A stretch of 64,000 nt of DNA from contig CP141139.1 of NCBI GenBank assembly GCA_035236585.1, positions 18,058,990 to 18,122,989 of the forward strand, in the 5' to 3' direction. The DNA comes from Warburgia ugandensis. Lineage: Eukaryota; Streptophyta; Magnoliopsida; Canellales; Canellaceae. A model generated the notes under the pieces. It did not search any database and was not told where the DNA came from. It saw only the letters and a list, made by a program, of their open reading frames with translations. A program made the position numbers and the translations under genes. Below are positions 48,353 through 60,719 of the stretch, in pieces; position 1 is the first letter of the stretch, and the number at the start of each line of letters is the position of its first letter.

Positions 48353-48596
48353 TCGGAGCAGCAGCCACCACGTCTGTGATTATTCTTGCCTTTTCTTTCT
48401 GCAGATTTTGGTGCTGCTTTATCCTATCTTCACTTGTTCAATTCATGAATCCAGATTGAGGGGGCACTTGGCCTTTCAATGTTCGAGAGTTGTTGGATAT
48501 TACCATGCTAATGAGAGATTAGATGAGTTTGAGCCTGGAAACGAGGTGAAGAAAATTGGGGATCAGATCATCCCTTACTTTCCCCAAGAAAAAAAT

Positions 48597-49943
48597 TGTT
48601 ACCCGAGAATTTTTTTCTAGTTCGGCCGGTCAACCAAGCTTTTTCTTTCACTCTTTCGAAGTAATATCTGAATTGAGTTCTACTAATACCTGGAAGATTT
48701 TACGACGCTAGTTAACATTGTACCGGTCAGAATCACAAATATAAAGGACATGGGTGCATGCAGTAAGCAACCTTCTTATTAATACTTGAAAAAGTATCCA
48801 AGAACAAGGAAGCTACGCTACATCTCAAATACAAAAAGAAGTTTTGAAGAAGAAGAAATTTCTTAAGTTACTACACGGATGTAAAAAATAGAGAGAAGGA
48901 TTATACAACACAAGATTAAAAGAATTGAAATAATGAGATTGGAGAACTTTTCTTGAGATTGTAGGCTTGACTTGCTTACTTGATGTTCAAATTTATTCAG
49001 ATGGAGTTTGAATCTTCTATTTATAATTTTCATGCCCATAGATTCATTGCATTCAAAATAGTAGCAATTGGAGAACAAAAAGATTCGTTGCACTTGCGAA
49101 TTTCTTATTTTAGACGCATGACTTCCAGTGAAATTGACAGGGAAGCTGACTGGTTGCTTTAGGCAGCGGCTGGAATTGTTGATTCACCAAGTTCTGGATT
49201 TGAAATCCAATCTTCCAAGTCAGCTTGTTCTTCATGTCTACCGACTGGTTTTGCCCAGAAGGTCAAAACTCACAGTGAGTTCAAAGCAGCTGGCTAGTTC
49301 TCCATTCCTCAAAAGATTCTCTCTAAGTTCATTATAGGAGGCTGGCTGGAATTGTTTCAGTAGCCGACCGGAAATATGAACTGACCTTCAGTGCTCTCCG
49401 ATTGAAAACAGTCGGCTGGATCTATCTCGTTAGCCGGGTGATCAAAGACTTACTATAATTTCTTTGAACTTTGATTGGCAGCTGGCTGAATGTACTCTGC
49501 AGTTGGCTGGAAAATAACAGAAGCTTCGCAATCCTTGGAACTTGAGTGGAAGCGCTGTGACTTTAAAAGTTTTCTTCATCAGATTCTTGTAGGGGGCCAG
49601 GCTAGAAACTTCATACAAGCTGGCTGAAAATTAACGGATGCCAGTTCTCTCAATTCCTTGGCTAGCAAGCGCTTGATGTGTCACAGTAGTTTGCTGCAAG
49701 CTCATCACTTTGCCAATTTCTTCATTTTCCTAGTAGGTCACCCGACTGGTCGTCTTGGAAATCGGCCGGAATGCCTTACACTTGGGAAAATTTTGATGAT
49801 TCATGAGATTTCACGGAGCTAGGATGATGAGTCAAGATATTTTGATCTAAAACATGTAATATGATCCTTTCACATGCATGAACTTGGTTAGATCTCAATG
49901 GTCGAGGTTTATTATCATCAAAATCAAAAGGCTTGGGATAACA
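48597..49943. repeat. Probable solo LTR (copia-like) with GGCTGG-rich centre
   Basis: The segment begins TGTTACCCGAG and ends CTTGGGATAACA, so its termini are near-inverted TGTTA/TAACA as in plant copia LTRs. The middle (about 49130-49780) repeats phrases such as GGCTGGCTGGAATTG, GCAGTTGGCTGGAA and GTCGGCTGGATC. No convincing target duplication was found (AAAAT left, CTATC right), so the borders are uncertain. No coding sequence is recognised. Confidence 0.45.
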
Positions 49944-50443
49944 CTATCTTAGTGCCATTGCATCCCCATGAAGAGTGTCAGACTAATATGGATTGAATTA
50001 AAAAGGCTCCATCTTCAAAATGGAAACATAAGTCAATTTATTTTGATTAAAAAGGGTGGCCAGATGCACAAAGATGAGAAGCTGAGACAAACAATGGACC
50101 TTCAGTATCTGGTGGCCAAAAAATTGTACCTAACTATAAGGAGCACTAACACATGATTCTAGTGACTATAGCTATATGCTTATTCTAAATACAAGAGGAA
50201 GGGATGGAACCTGAAGACTAGAAGATGGAAAAGATTCCTCCAGGTTCCTTCACATTAAGTCCCTACCTTCCTGACAAGTGGTCTTCCTAAGAATTTATTC
50301 CAGTTCTTCCACTTTGTTACTTCAGGAGTATCTCTCTCTTTGTATGTGTTACATATGTGTATAAATGACTAATTTTGCTATTATTTTTGGAATGGATAGA
50401 ATATTAAAATTTCTTGCAATTATCAAGATATTATTGTAATAGC
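49944..50443. other. Intergenic
   Basis: Nothing recognised. Confidence 0.5.
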
Positions 50444-53400
50444 TATGATACCTCGGGTTTTCTAAACTTTTTTCCAATAATAATAATAATAATACATTTT
50501 ATAAAATAGACTAGATTCCTAAAATAGAAAACTTGCAATTAACATAAATAACACAACCATTTAAAGAGAAATGTCCAAAAAGAAAACCCCAAGGATCATC
50601 CAAGATGTAAAACCACAGCAATAAACAAAATCAAATTGTCGATACGTTGAGCATGCTCAATCTGAAACCACAACAAATCAAACACCAGTCGTGAAAAAGA
50701 TAGTAATGATAACATGTCCGAAATCTCTAGGGTTCCATCTATGATCACTATATCATACACACATGTAAGTAAATGTACACTATACAAAAGTGTGGGTCCA
50801 AACTATTTAAAATAACAACATCCATGTACAACCCAAAGAGTCTAATCATAAGTCGAAGAGACATATACTAAGTCAGTCTTTAAAGTATAAAATAGTAGAT
50901 GATCCTCAAGTCCTCACTCAATCTGCGTTGCTCCACCTGCTTTTCCTTAGCGTTATTGCACTCCAAATCTAAGGCATTGCAAAACAAAACAATGCCTCAG
51001 TAAGCTATTGCTTGTGTAGGTGATTACAAAATAAAACATGCGGCAAAGTACTTTGTAAAAGATATCAATATCATGTTGAGTCTCGTAAAGTAAATCATTT
51101 ATAAGGCACGGATAAATCATTAGGCATCCATAATGAATAAAGCATGAAATCTCATAAGTTTGGAAGAAACAACTAAAATCAAAACATGCTTTTTGCCTGA
51201 GCAACCACAATATCAAAGCTAATCACCATGGCATTCGAAGCATGATCAATACATGAATAAGCATCTGTTAAAATAGATAAAGATTCGTAATCCATAAAAT
51301 AATATAATGCATGTCTTGATGAACTGGGCACTGCACACAATAAGCCTTAGGAGTGTCCCACTACACTCAAATCATTGGCAATGAGTACTCATCCCAAAAT
51401 TAAGAGTCCCTCCTTTATAGCTTGTACACTAGGTAGCTCTCACAACCCATAGGCCCACCCACATCTGGTCGCCTACATAGCATCGCCCTCAATACATCGT
51501 CATACTGTGGGTATACATACACATATGCACTGCATGAACACGCAGAATAAGAGTATGGGCTAATATGCTGCAGTGACAACTACTCTTAGGTCTCAACCGT
51601 TGCCGCTCCCCATCAACACTAGAATGAGAGACTTCCTCCGTCTTGCATAAGAGAAGATGGGCCCATAGTGTGGACTACTCATGATACTACCACCTATGTA
51701 CATAGCCCACCTTTGGGGTAAGTGTCTAATCATAAAATCATAAAGTCAGAGGGAGGGTGGCCAATCCTACAGCCCTCCTAGCATAGTACCCACTGGGCAA
51801 CAACACCCATCATAAAATAGTAAAGCATACTATAAATTATGGAAAACTCCCATATGAAATAAATCTCAATAGCCTCAAATCAAAAGGCATGATAAAATAT
51901 CATCCATCACATGTGAAAACATAAATAATCGCATAATCAAATGTTATGATATTGAACATGAAATAATGAACACATTTTAATGAAACACGATAGGGCATAA
52001 AACACATACCTCAAGAATTTCAGATAACATGTCATGATCAATGAAATTATGAAAAAGTCCCAAATGTAATCACCTATCTCGAAGAAGCGGAACTTCAATC
52101 AAGCGTGTAAGCAATATCAAATCGTGCGCTCTGACATACCTATTACATCATAAGTCATCCAATTACTTAGTATTCTTAAATCTAAAAAATAAGCTAATTC
52201 AAGTGATAACTCTCCTGATCTGGTAGTTAACCCTAGATCAACGATCCAGATCATATGATTAACCCTTAATTAGGGTAATCCTAAACTAGATGTTGGTTTT
52301 TTAACATCTAGACAGTTATATATCATCTTTGATCATGACTCTATGTCATGATTCATTCAATTAATATCTCTTAATCAATAAATGATTAGTCTCTTTCATC
52401 TTATGAAGTTTGAAGACGATCCACCATTGGATCACTCTTTATCACTTATAAGCAACATTTGGTTGACCTTTTCGATCATTTTCATCATGATCCATCTAAT
52501 TCTATGTTTGTTTAGTGATTTATATGTATGTCCTTAATTACACATCGATCTGATGATCAGATCGCTTTCTGATTAGCCAGTCCTAAGGCACCTGATCAAA
52601 TCCACGATCAAGATCACTTTTCTTCACAATCACATGATATTTGTTCTTCTAATCCACTAGATCATCCTATATTTGATGCATATAATTATTTTTCAAATCT
52701 TGATAATCTATTGATCGGCCTAATTTAGGTTATGTATTAGTATTTTGTGATTTGACTAATTTAAAAATAGTTAAATCAAAGTTTTCATGTCAAATCTAGG
52801 TATGCATTACTGAGACGAATACAATGGATGCCTCGAATCATGATTTGGACCTTTGTCGCTCCCATAATCAAGCTTTTAGTGAGTGATTGGTCCAAATAAA
52901 TTAATTTTAAAATAAATAAATCAATTAAGCGTCGCAAGGACATGCACGTCTGACATGTGTAAGAAACGTGTCCCACGTGCATCATTGTCATTAGGATGAA
53001 CATGCCCCTTTGTGCATCATTGTCACTAGGATGCACGTGCTGCCCGCACGCGCGAGCGTCACCGTGCAATGTCCTGGGGTGTTCTAATTAGGTAGTCGTC
53101 GCTGGAGACGTGACCGGACTCTGGTCGTTACCAGCGACGCTCACAATATCCAAACTTTGCGATTTTTATGTCATTTTGACCTGATTTTTGGGTGCATTCA
53201 ATTTTATTTCCATCAACTGATTTTGCTTAAATATAAGGTTTTTACTTGATTTTATCACATTTACAAAATTTACCCTATTTACTCTTTTTCATAATTTTCA
53301 GCGTCCTTAGCTGTTAGATTTCCATGAGATTTTATAAATTTGTTTCTAGGTTCATCATGCACAAGATGAATGATTCATATCATTAATCTGACACGTTTCA

Positions 53401-54084
53401 TCAGTTTATTTTCATAGAAACAGTAAGGTATACACAGCCACTGAAAAAATGGCAACCTACACCATTTTTCGGCATCTACAGAAGGAAAAACTCAACAAAA
53501 TTGTCGAAAATGGGAAGGGGGAAACGAATGGGGGCCTACCTCAGGTTAGGCTGGCTGGGGAGGGAGAATTCTATTGCGCACAAAAGGGGTCGCTGCATCG
53601 TCGCTGCCGGCATCATCACTGGTGGCATGAGGAACATAGAGGGGAGAGTAATTGCAGGGCGAGAAATGATGTGGGTATAAATGGGGGGAGGTGCATTTAA
53701 AGCCCCCATAAATACTGTTTTAAAATTTTATTTTTATTTAAATCTGATTTATATTTATTTTAAAATAATTACCAGCCATAAATGGTGGTCAATTCATCGT
53801 TTTTAGTGCCCGTTCTCGTGGGCTCCAGTAGTGTAATTACACTTCTACCCTTTTCACTTAATTTGTTAAATATGAAAATTAAAATAATTAGTCAATTTTC
53901 ATCCGGTCTCTGATTTTTGCATTCTTAGTGTTGTTGAATTTCATTCCTTGTGTACAATATTGAGGTTTTAGTCTGTGATTTCATCTCTAAAAATTTTCAA
54001 ATTTTCAATATTCAAATTTTCACAAAATTTCATATTTTCACGTAATTTGGCATTTCCAGAATTTTAAAATTAGCAGTTATTACA
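50444..54084 (-). repeat. Ty3/gypsy solo LTR (3.6 kb), same family group
   Basis: The left end, TATGATACCTCGGGTTT, matches the inverted LTR ends at 14557 and 24574 (TGTAACACCTCGGG). The right end, GCAGTTATTACA, matches the style of 6361 and 36482. Internal blocks at 50970-51010 (AACAATGCCTCAGTAAGCTA) and 51560-51800 (GTCTCAACCGTTGCCGCTCC) correspond to 25090-25130 and 25510-25740. No primer site or gag follows, and no target duplication is evident. The open frame at 53449-53700 lies within it and is not a gene. Confidence 0.78.
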
Positions 54085-54599
54085 TCATTTTGGAGTCTCT
54101 CTCTACATAGCTGAAAGTGAATCTGATTGTTCTGCAAATTTCCTGTTTTATAATGGACTCCAGTTATAACGCTTGAAAAAGGAGAACGAAAATTTGTACA
54201 TTCTATAATTGAAACTAGTGCAAATTGTGGTGAATTCCATGATGAACCAAGGAGAGGGCTTAAGAGAAGATTAAGTAGCTAAACTGTTGCATTATTTGAC
54301 CCAAAGAGTTATCCTAGTTCTCTATTTAATTTTGCGGTTATTCCATTATATGCATATTTTACTTAGCTTCATAAAATATGTAAATGCATGTAGAGCTTTA
54401 AGGGAAATGTTTTGTAGTGCATGCTTGTTGCAATCACCCCTGCGCTGGTTGAATAAGTCGGATCTGCTGCGAGTGATCTGGAGCTTTCTTTCTCAAGACA
54501 TAACTTCGTTGAATCATTTTCTCCATACCTTTGGGGGGCTCTCTCTCCTTTATCTATTCTTTGTGAGTGGTCAATTTTCCCCATCAAGAAGCTTTTGTT
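54085..54599. other. Intergenic
   Basis: No gene or repeat recognised. Confidence 0.5.
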
Positions 54600-55433
54600 G
54601 AACTTGTGTGATTGGAGAAACGTGGACGTACATTCTGAGGAGAAGTACTTCTCTTTCGTAGTCTGTCTACTCGTTGCTGGAAATAAGAAATTCTGTTCAT
54701 GGTGTCCTCTAAATTGTGAGATGTCCTATTAGGCCTTATGAGGATATTTTAGGCATTCTAGAAGTTTTTGTTAGAGCTACCGAGAAGTTTAGAACTGAAA
54801 GCTTTAGTTTGCACCGTAGAAAATTCTGTGGAGGATGACACCCCGTAGTTATAGTCTAGGAAATTTTGGGAGAATGGAAGGAAGTGATTGGCAAGGCTGT
54901 GGCATTCTTTTGGAGTAGTTGTCAAGGACACCAAGATTTCAGTTATCAATCGACTACCACCCAAGGCGCTTTTGCAGGTTGCTAGTCATGACTGTTGAGA
55001 GTGGAGTAGGAAATATAGCTGTGTAGTGGAGTACCAAGGTCGAGAGAAAAAACATCATGGCCCCTGTTACTCGTAATGTCATTGAATTGAATGTTGACGA
55101 GTGCTTTGGGAAAAATTTGGTGATGTATCTAGTCACCTGTGAGGTCAAGGGTTTAAAGTGTGGAAACAGCCTCTTGCAAAATGCTAGGTAAGGCTGCATA
55201 CTATTGACCCTTGTGGTCCGCCCCTTCCCTAAATCCAGCATATGAGGGAGCTTCGTGCACCGGAAATAGCCTTTTTTCTAGTCACCTGCAAAATTGTAAA
55301 GCCATCCTCCAGGTCTGTAGAGTTTGCTCAAATGATGCAAGGTCAGGGTGCTTTGAGATCCTTCATTTTTCAAGGAACAGTTTGTGTTAGTCAGTTAATA
55401 GTTGATGGTGATTCAGGCAGAGAGATCAGCTGA
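54600..55433 (+). pseudogene. Possible degenerate coding remnant interrupted by a SINE
   Basis: Coding-like stretches occur in shifting plus-strand frames: EEKYFSFVVCLLVAGNKKFC (about 54640-54700), KISVINRLPPKALLQVASHD (about 54930-54990) and, after the SINE, KIVKPSSRSVEFAQMMQGQG (about 55290-55350). I do not recognise the family; an ORF1-like mobile-element protein is one guess. Stops and frame changes separate the pieces. Confidence 0.25.
55140..55277 (+). mobile_element. Au-type SINE, copy 5 (5' truncated)
   Basis: Contains the Au body from the B-box region to the T-rich tail (CCTCTTGCAAAATGC; GGGAGCTTCGTGCACCGG). It is bounded by an 11 bp perfect duplication, CTAGTCACCTG, at 55129-55139 and 55278-55288. 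The tRNA-like A-box part is missing. Confidence 0.9.
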
Positions 55434-55544
55434 CAAAGAGGGTATCCCTGGAAAACGAAGACTTTCAAAAGACTTTCAGTATCCTCTAATCACATTTAAT
55501 GATCAGCCAGTTGAATGGCGATCAGAGTGCTCCACTCTAACTTG

Positions 55545-55650
55545 AGTACCTAGCCTAGTTGGTCAAGTGCCTTGTCTCACAAACAGGGGGTTTTGAGTTC
55601 AAATCACCACGTACCTACAATCACCTGTTCAACCCTCCCAAAAAAAGGAA
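55545..55650 (+). mobile_element. Second tRNA-derived SINE family, copy 2
   Basis: TAGCCTAGTTGGTCAAGTG (A-box-like) and GTTTTGAGTTCAAATC (B-box-like) are followed by ACCACGTACCTACAATCACC and an A-rich tail. This is the clearest copy of the family. Confidence 0.6.
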
Positions 55651-57276
55651 AAAGAAAAGAGAGAGAGAGTACTCCAGACCCGTATGCTTTTTGTGACGAA
55701 GATCTAGTTGAAGCAAATTTCTTCAGTACATATATGCTCCATATATTAGCTGTAATATTTTAGCAACTTAGTTTCAGCTTAGCCGATGCATGACCTTCTC
55801 AACATGGTTGATTGAAGTCTGAAAAGTAGAAATACATTGCTATTGGAACACGTATGTTAAAAACTCCAAATTTTGCTGTTATAAGTAAGAACCTATCAGT
55901 CACAGATGAGTATCAAATCTCACCTTGGGAGGATTTGAAATGTACATGCTGAACTGGTTAATCTGACTGTGCTATCCATAGCATTGAACAGCACTTCTAT
56001 CAGCTGATCTTACTAATTGCACAGCTCTACACAAGGGATGCGTCTAAAAATTGGCAGCAAGATTCAAGTGGTCACTTGACCTTGGAGCAGCTTTCAGCAA
56101 ACATGGTCTCATTGGACTACATTTCAACTGAGAAATAGAAACATGTAGTGATTTTGATGATCGCCTCTATGAAATTACAAGTGAGGTATGCTACTTTCTT
56201 TTCATTTGTTACGAGTTTCATGTTTGTATCAGAAGATGATGCCGACCTCACTAATTTTGTTATGTTTTGCAGGGACTGGTTGAACCCCGATCTCTTCAAG
56301 TAGAGATGCTAGTCCTGGCATTTTTATCAGTGACTACCCCCATGTTTTGTTGCTGCTATCATTTACGTTGGATCAGTTTCCAGTTCCATTTAAGAATAAG
56401 AGGCGGTTAAAAGATTTAGTTATTGAGTAGCTCTGGACTTCCTGGTCCGACCTGATGAGGGTTCTACTTCCTTTGTAGAATAGGAATATTTCTTGTTTTT
56501 GCTGTATTTATATTAGATATTTCAATAGGTCACTAATGGAATATGTTTTGTTTCCTATGCCTTGCATTTACATATGTTAATGATTTTAACTTGCATCATA
56601 GGAGTCTTTCATTCTAGTTCAATCTGCAAGACTGGAAATCATACTTAATGGTCCAACCGTTTCCTGTCTTTTGGCTCTTGAAATTTCAAAATAACTAGTA
56701 GTAGTCACTGCTTATGTTTCCCAAATTTCTCACAAATGAGATTGACCATGTCCACTCCAATTTTCTTTCTACTAATACATAGTATGTATACGGACGTAGA
56801 GAGACATGTCATTTTAAATGTTAACATTTCAACATAAGTTATTAGAGCATCAAGATCATGTAGTTTCGATGATTTGAACAGGCCATAACGTCAAAGTAAC
56901 TGCCCCAGACATCGCTTCTAGTAACATCGAAGAAATATGACCAAGCACCATATCTTTGCTCACAACCCATATTTTAGAAATAGCGAGGAAACAGTTTACA
57001 ATTTGTATGATGCATTCACATTCTTCCTTATCCTTAGATCCTGAAGAAATTTTCTCCATTTCGTGTTTTCAAGCTTCCTATCAAAACGGTTGCGTGTAAT
57101 AATGTTTATGGAGAATCTTGTTTTGCAATTCCAAATGCCATACAATGTTTCTCATCACCAAGTCGTATTGATGGATCCTAGATGTTTTTGTGAGCTGTCA
57201 CCAACAAGGTTCAGCCCTAAGACTTTACAGCAAGCTCTCATTTCATAGGTGTATCAATAAATTTCATCCCAATATG
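55651..57276. other. Intergenic
   Basis: No gene recognised in either orientation. Confidence 0.45.
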
Positions 57277-57294
57277 GAAATGTGACGATTTGAA

Positions 57295-57463
57295 GGGGAG
57301 CCTTGGCGCAACGATAGAGTTGTGGTCATGTGATTTTGAAGTCACGAGTTCAAGGCATAGAAATAGCCTCTTTGTAAGACGGTGTACTATTGACCCTTGT
57401 AGTCCTCCCCTTCTTTGTACCCTGAAAATGAGGGAGCTTCGTGCACGGAGGCTGCCTTTTTTA
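57295..57463 (+). mobile_element. Au-type SINE, copy 6
   Basis: Starts GGGGAGCCTTGGCGCAAC and ends GGAGGCTGCCTTTTTT. Flanks are GAAATGTGACGATTT (57277-57291) and GAAATGTAATGATTT (57466-57480), a 15 bp duplication with two changes. Confidence 0.9.
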
Positions 57464-57711
57464 TAGAAATGTAATGATTTCATCCAAAATTTATCAACAG
57501 CTAAATGGAAGGAGGTGAAAATCATTCCCAGACTTAATAATAGTGAACGATGAACCAAGCCGTGTTGGTTTGCTAACCACATGCCTGCATCACTCGGGAC
57601 TTATAGCAACCAATGCTAGAAACAAAAGTCGTAAGCATGTAAATACTGCTTTGATACTTCCTTGATCCGAGAAACATGAAGGCAACAAACTTGTAAGAAG
57701 ACAGTATATTT

Positions 57712-57812
57712 GTTTGGGTTTCGAGCAGTTAACCAAGTTAGTCATGTGCCCGGTCTTAGAAAAGAGGGGTCTGGTTCGAATCTACTCATCATGCCTAAGA
57801 GAAAGAAAGAAA
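57712..57812 (+). mobile_element. Second tRNA-derived SINE family, copy 3 (degenerate)
   Basis: AACCAAGTTAGTCATGTGCC (A-box-like) and GGTCTGGTTCGAATC (B-box-like) are followed by an AGAAAG-rich tail. It lies immediately left of Au copy 7. Confidence 0.5.
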
Positions 57813-57848
57813 GATCAAGCGAAACATAAACTTGTAAGAAAACGAGAA

Positions 57849-58033
57849 AAAGGGGCAGTTTCGGTGCACGAAGCTCCTGCGCATGTGGGGTTTGGAGAAG
57901 GGGCGGACCATAAGGGTCAATAGTATGCAGTCTTATCTTGCATTTTGCAAGAGGCTGTTTCCACGCCTTGAACCCGTGACCTCAAGGTCATACGACAACA
58001 ACTCTACCATTGCACCAAGGCTCCCCTTCTAGT
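57849..58033 (-). mobile_element. Au-type SINE, copy 7
   Basis: Full inverted Au structure, ending with the tRNA-like CTACCATTGCACCAAGGCTC then CCC. An 11 bp perfect duplication, GAAAACGAGAA, lies at 57838-57848 and 58034-58044. Confidence 0.92.
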
Positions 58034-58044
58034 GAAAACGAGAA

Positions 58045-59160
58045 TGACAGTGAAATCACAGGCATTTGTTATATCATTGAGTGATGAAAATGTTATAAAT
58101 GGATATCCATATTGGGGCTCTTTGGTACAGGAATAGCCAGTCATGAAAGCATTCTCAACCTTCCGTAGCAGTATTCAAACTTTTCATACTCCTTTTTCTT
58201 TTTGAATGGTCATAATTTTTTGGACTGAGGAATGTTAGCTGCACATGCAGATCCTACATCAGTTGTCTTTCTTTCTGCTATTTCCCCGTAATTTTAGCTC
58301 AAAACAGAAATGTGAGCTAAAGCCTTCAACAGCAGTGGCACCAGATGGACTTCTCCTGTGCTTAGATTACGGGTTAGAGGCGCTGGTGGGTATATGGGTT
58401 ATCCGTAAAATCCCAGCTCGCCTACTACAAAAAATGAAGTAAAGGACTCTGTTGCAGTAGGTATCACGGTTTGAAGGTGCTCCTGAGCGTGTGTTCAACA
58501 TTCTTTATAAGAAGAAAAACCAGTTAAGTGCCTTGTTCATTTCAGTATCAAGTCTGAAAAATCTACGGATAAGAACACTAGACTTTTTCGTTCTTGTTAT
58601 TGGCTTAGGGCTTATCGGCAAAGCCAAAGTGATTATCCTGCATATAATAATTCACATAGTTAGACAACGTAGTTTATGCGTAAGTCAAACTAAAAATTTT
58701 GTTCAACACATCTGGCATTTCACAGACTAAGTCAATTGATCTTAAACAAAGGTTTATTAATAATGAATTTCAGGAAGGGAAGAAGGCCAATTAATAATGC
58801 CTTCTGGTATAGTGGTATGAGTAGGGCCTCTCTCATGGTACCTAGTATGTCATGGGCTCATGGCTTCGTGCATTTTCAACATTGCCCCAAAAAAAAGGAA
58901 GACATGCTTCCAATAAGTCCAATAAAATTGTTTTCAACATTCCTCCCCTGCCATTAGAGTTGAGCTTATGGTTGAGCCTCTTATTGTGTAGTTGGCTTTT
59001 CTTTTTAACAAAAAAAGAGGCAAAGAGGGACGAAACTTGATAATCTTCAGCAAGGAACTTCTTGGAAAAATGTTGGTATTGCATTTTCTTTCAAGTCTTA
59101 CTGCAGTAATACTAGAAGGGCCTCTCCTAATTTGACATTTGATAACATGGCTCCATAGAA
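58045..59160. other. Intergenic
   Basis: No gene recognised. A tRNA-like stretch near 58788-58865 (TCTGGTATAGTGGTATGAG) followed by an A run may be another degenerate SINE. Confidence 0.4.
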
Positions 59161-59165
59161 GAGGG

Positions 59166-59537
59166 TGTTAAGAGAATTACACATTGAAAGTGTAGCTGAC
59201 ACCCTAACTACATGCCCAAGATTGTAGAAATCCAAAGACCTGACTCCAAAAAAAGCAAGAAGAAAAACTTAAAAGAGGCTTTACAACTGTCCTTTCACTC
59301 TTGCTCTTGTGGAGAAACCCCTTCGGTAGATAGATCCTTGCATAACACATTCTCTACCATTTAGACTACATTACATACATTTTTTTAGACTAAAAGTTAG
59401 AAAACATGGGTCTACACGAATCTTCTAGCTTTGTCGTTTCCTAAAGAACTTCTAAAGGAATTCTTACATGACCAAAATACCTGTGTGCAAGAATAAATTA
59501 ACCAAATGAGTGAAAATCAAGTTAGCACAATATTTCA
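59166..59537 (-). repeat. 3' LTR of the copia element (372 bp)
   Basis: Begins TGTTAAGAG and ends TATTTCA. The inverted polypurine tract (GCACCCCCTTTG, 59538-59549) adjoins the inner border. GAGGG (59161-59165) would be the left target duplication; its partner is outside the window. Confidence 0.82.
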
Positions 59538-59599
59538 GCACCCCCTTTGTGTTAACTTGAAGTACCACTAATCGAAGTTGTATGTGCATGCAACTTAGC

Positions 59600-60600
59600 T
59601 TTAGGCAGTGTGTTAGTGAAAATGTCCGCTACTTTCATCTTGAGTATTTGCTCCAATTAGATTGAATTCTTCTTTAAGCACCTTTTCTTGAATAAAATGA
59701 TGATGAACTTCAATATCTTTGTTTTGGCATGAAATACTAAATTAGAGGGCAACTTGATAATACTTCACTTGTCACTGAATCTCCATAAGAGAATCTATTT
59801 CTTGAAATAGGTCATAAATAAGATTGCTCAACCACATTCACTCTTGGTTGCTTCTTGCTACACCATTAAATAATCACTTATCATGTACTCAATATATTTT
59901 TCAAGTTCCCTGGATCATTAGCACAATCTGCATCTATAAATCCTCCAAGAAAAAAAATCCCCATTCCTCTTATATAATAACCTATAGTCATATGAATAGT
60001 TTTTGTATTAGAAGATTCTTTTAGTTGTATGTAGATATGGTTACCTATCCTAAGGAAGCTACCAATAAGCATTTGGAATACAATTCCTCATTTATCTCTC
60101 TTTCTTCATTGACCTTTAGCTTGAGGTTCACTTTCAAGAGTTACTATTGATTTATTTCAATGATGAAATTCTCAATTAACTTCTTAAAATGTTGCTTTTG
60201 GGACATAAATATCCCATCCTTCCTTCTCTCCACCTCTAGGCCAAAGAATTGACTTAACTCTCCAAGGTCCATCTCAAATTGAATTGGAAGCTCTTCTCTA
60301 AGTTTGTAACCTCTTAAAATTTATTTTCTATGAATGTCATATCATCTATGTATAGGAAAAGAATATTATGTGTATCATTATCTTTCTTAACAAATAAACT
60401 ATCATCAGAATTGAAATAATATGACTGCAAAAGATGGAGTACTCAACAATCTTATTGTACCATAAACTTGGTGCTTGCTTAAGCCCATATAGTCCTTTAT
60501 TGAGCTAACAAACATGATTTGAAAACTTCTTTCATTCAAATCTAAATGGATGCTTTTTCTCTAGATCAATCTCCCAATTAAGGCTCAACCCCTAGGATTT
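59600..60600 (-). pseudogene. Copia reverse transcriptase and degraded downstream region
   Basis: On the minus strand, around 60570-60330: KKFSNHVC, LNKGLYGLKQAPSLWYNKI (the YGLKQAP copia RT hallmark) and FLYIDDMTFI, corresponding to the YVDD active-site box with V to I. Several stops and frameshifts are present. From about 60240 to 59600 the expected RT C-terminus and RNase H are heavily decayed. Confidence 0.8.
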
Positions 60601-60719
60601 TTTAGTTTTTGGGGCCTCATTCACATTTACACATCATATGCTTGTGTGGATAGCTGCTGAGATGTTGTATGGCATGACGAAGTTTTGCGACTATGCCATT
60701 CTTAGTGACTGTGCTTTTC

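Noticed and set aside
53449..53700. 83 aa frame with Met start and His/Cys-rich end (HRRCRHHHWWHEEH)
   Set aside because: It lies within the solo LTR at 50444-54084, and no zinc-finger spacing is conserved.
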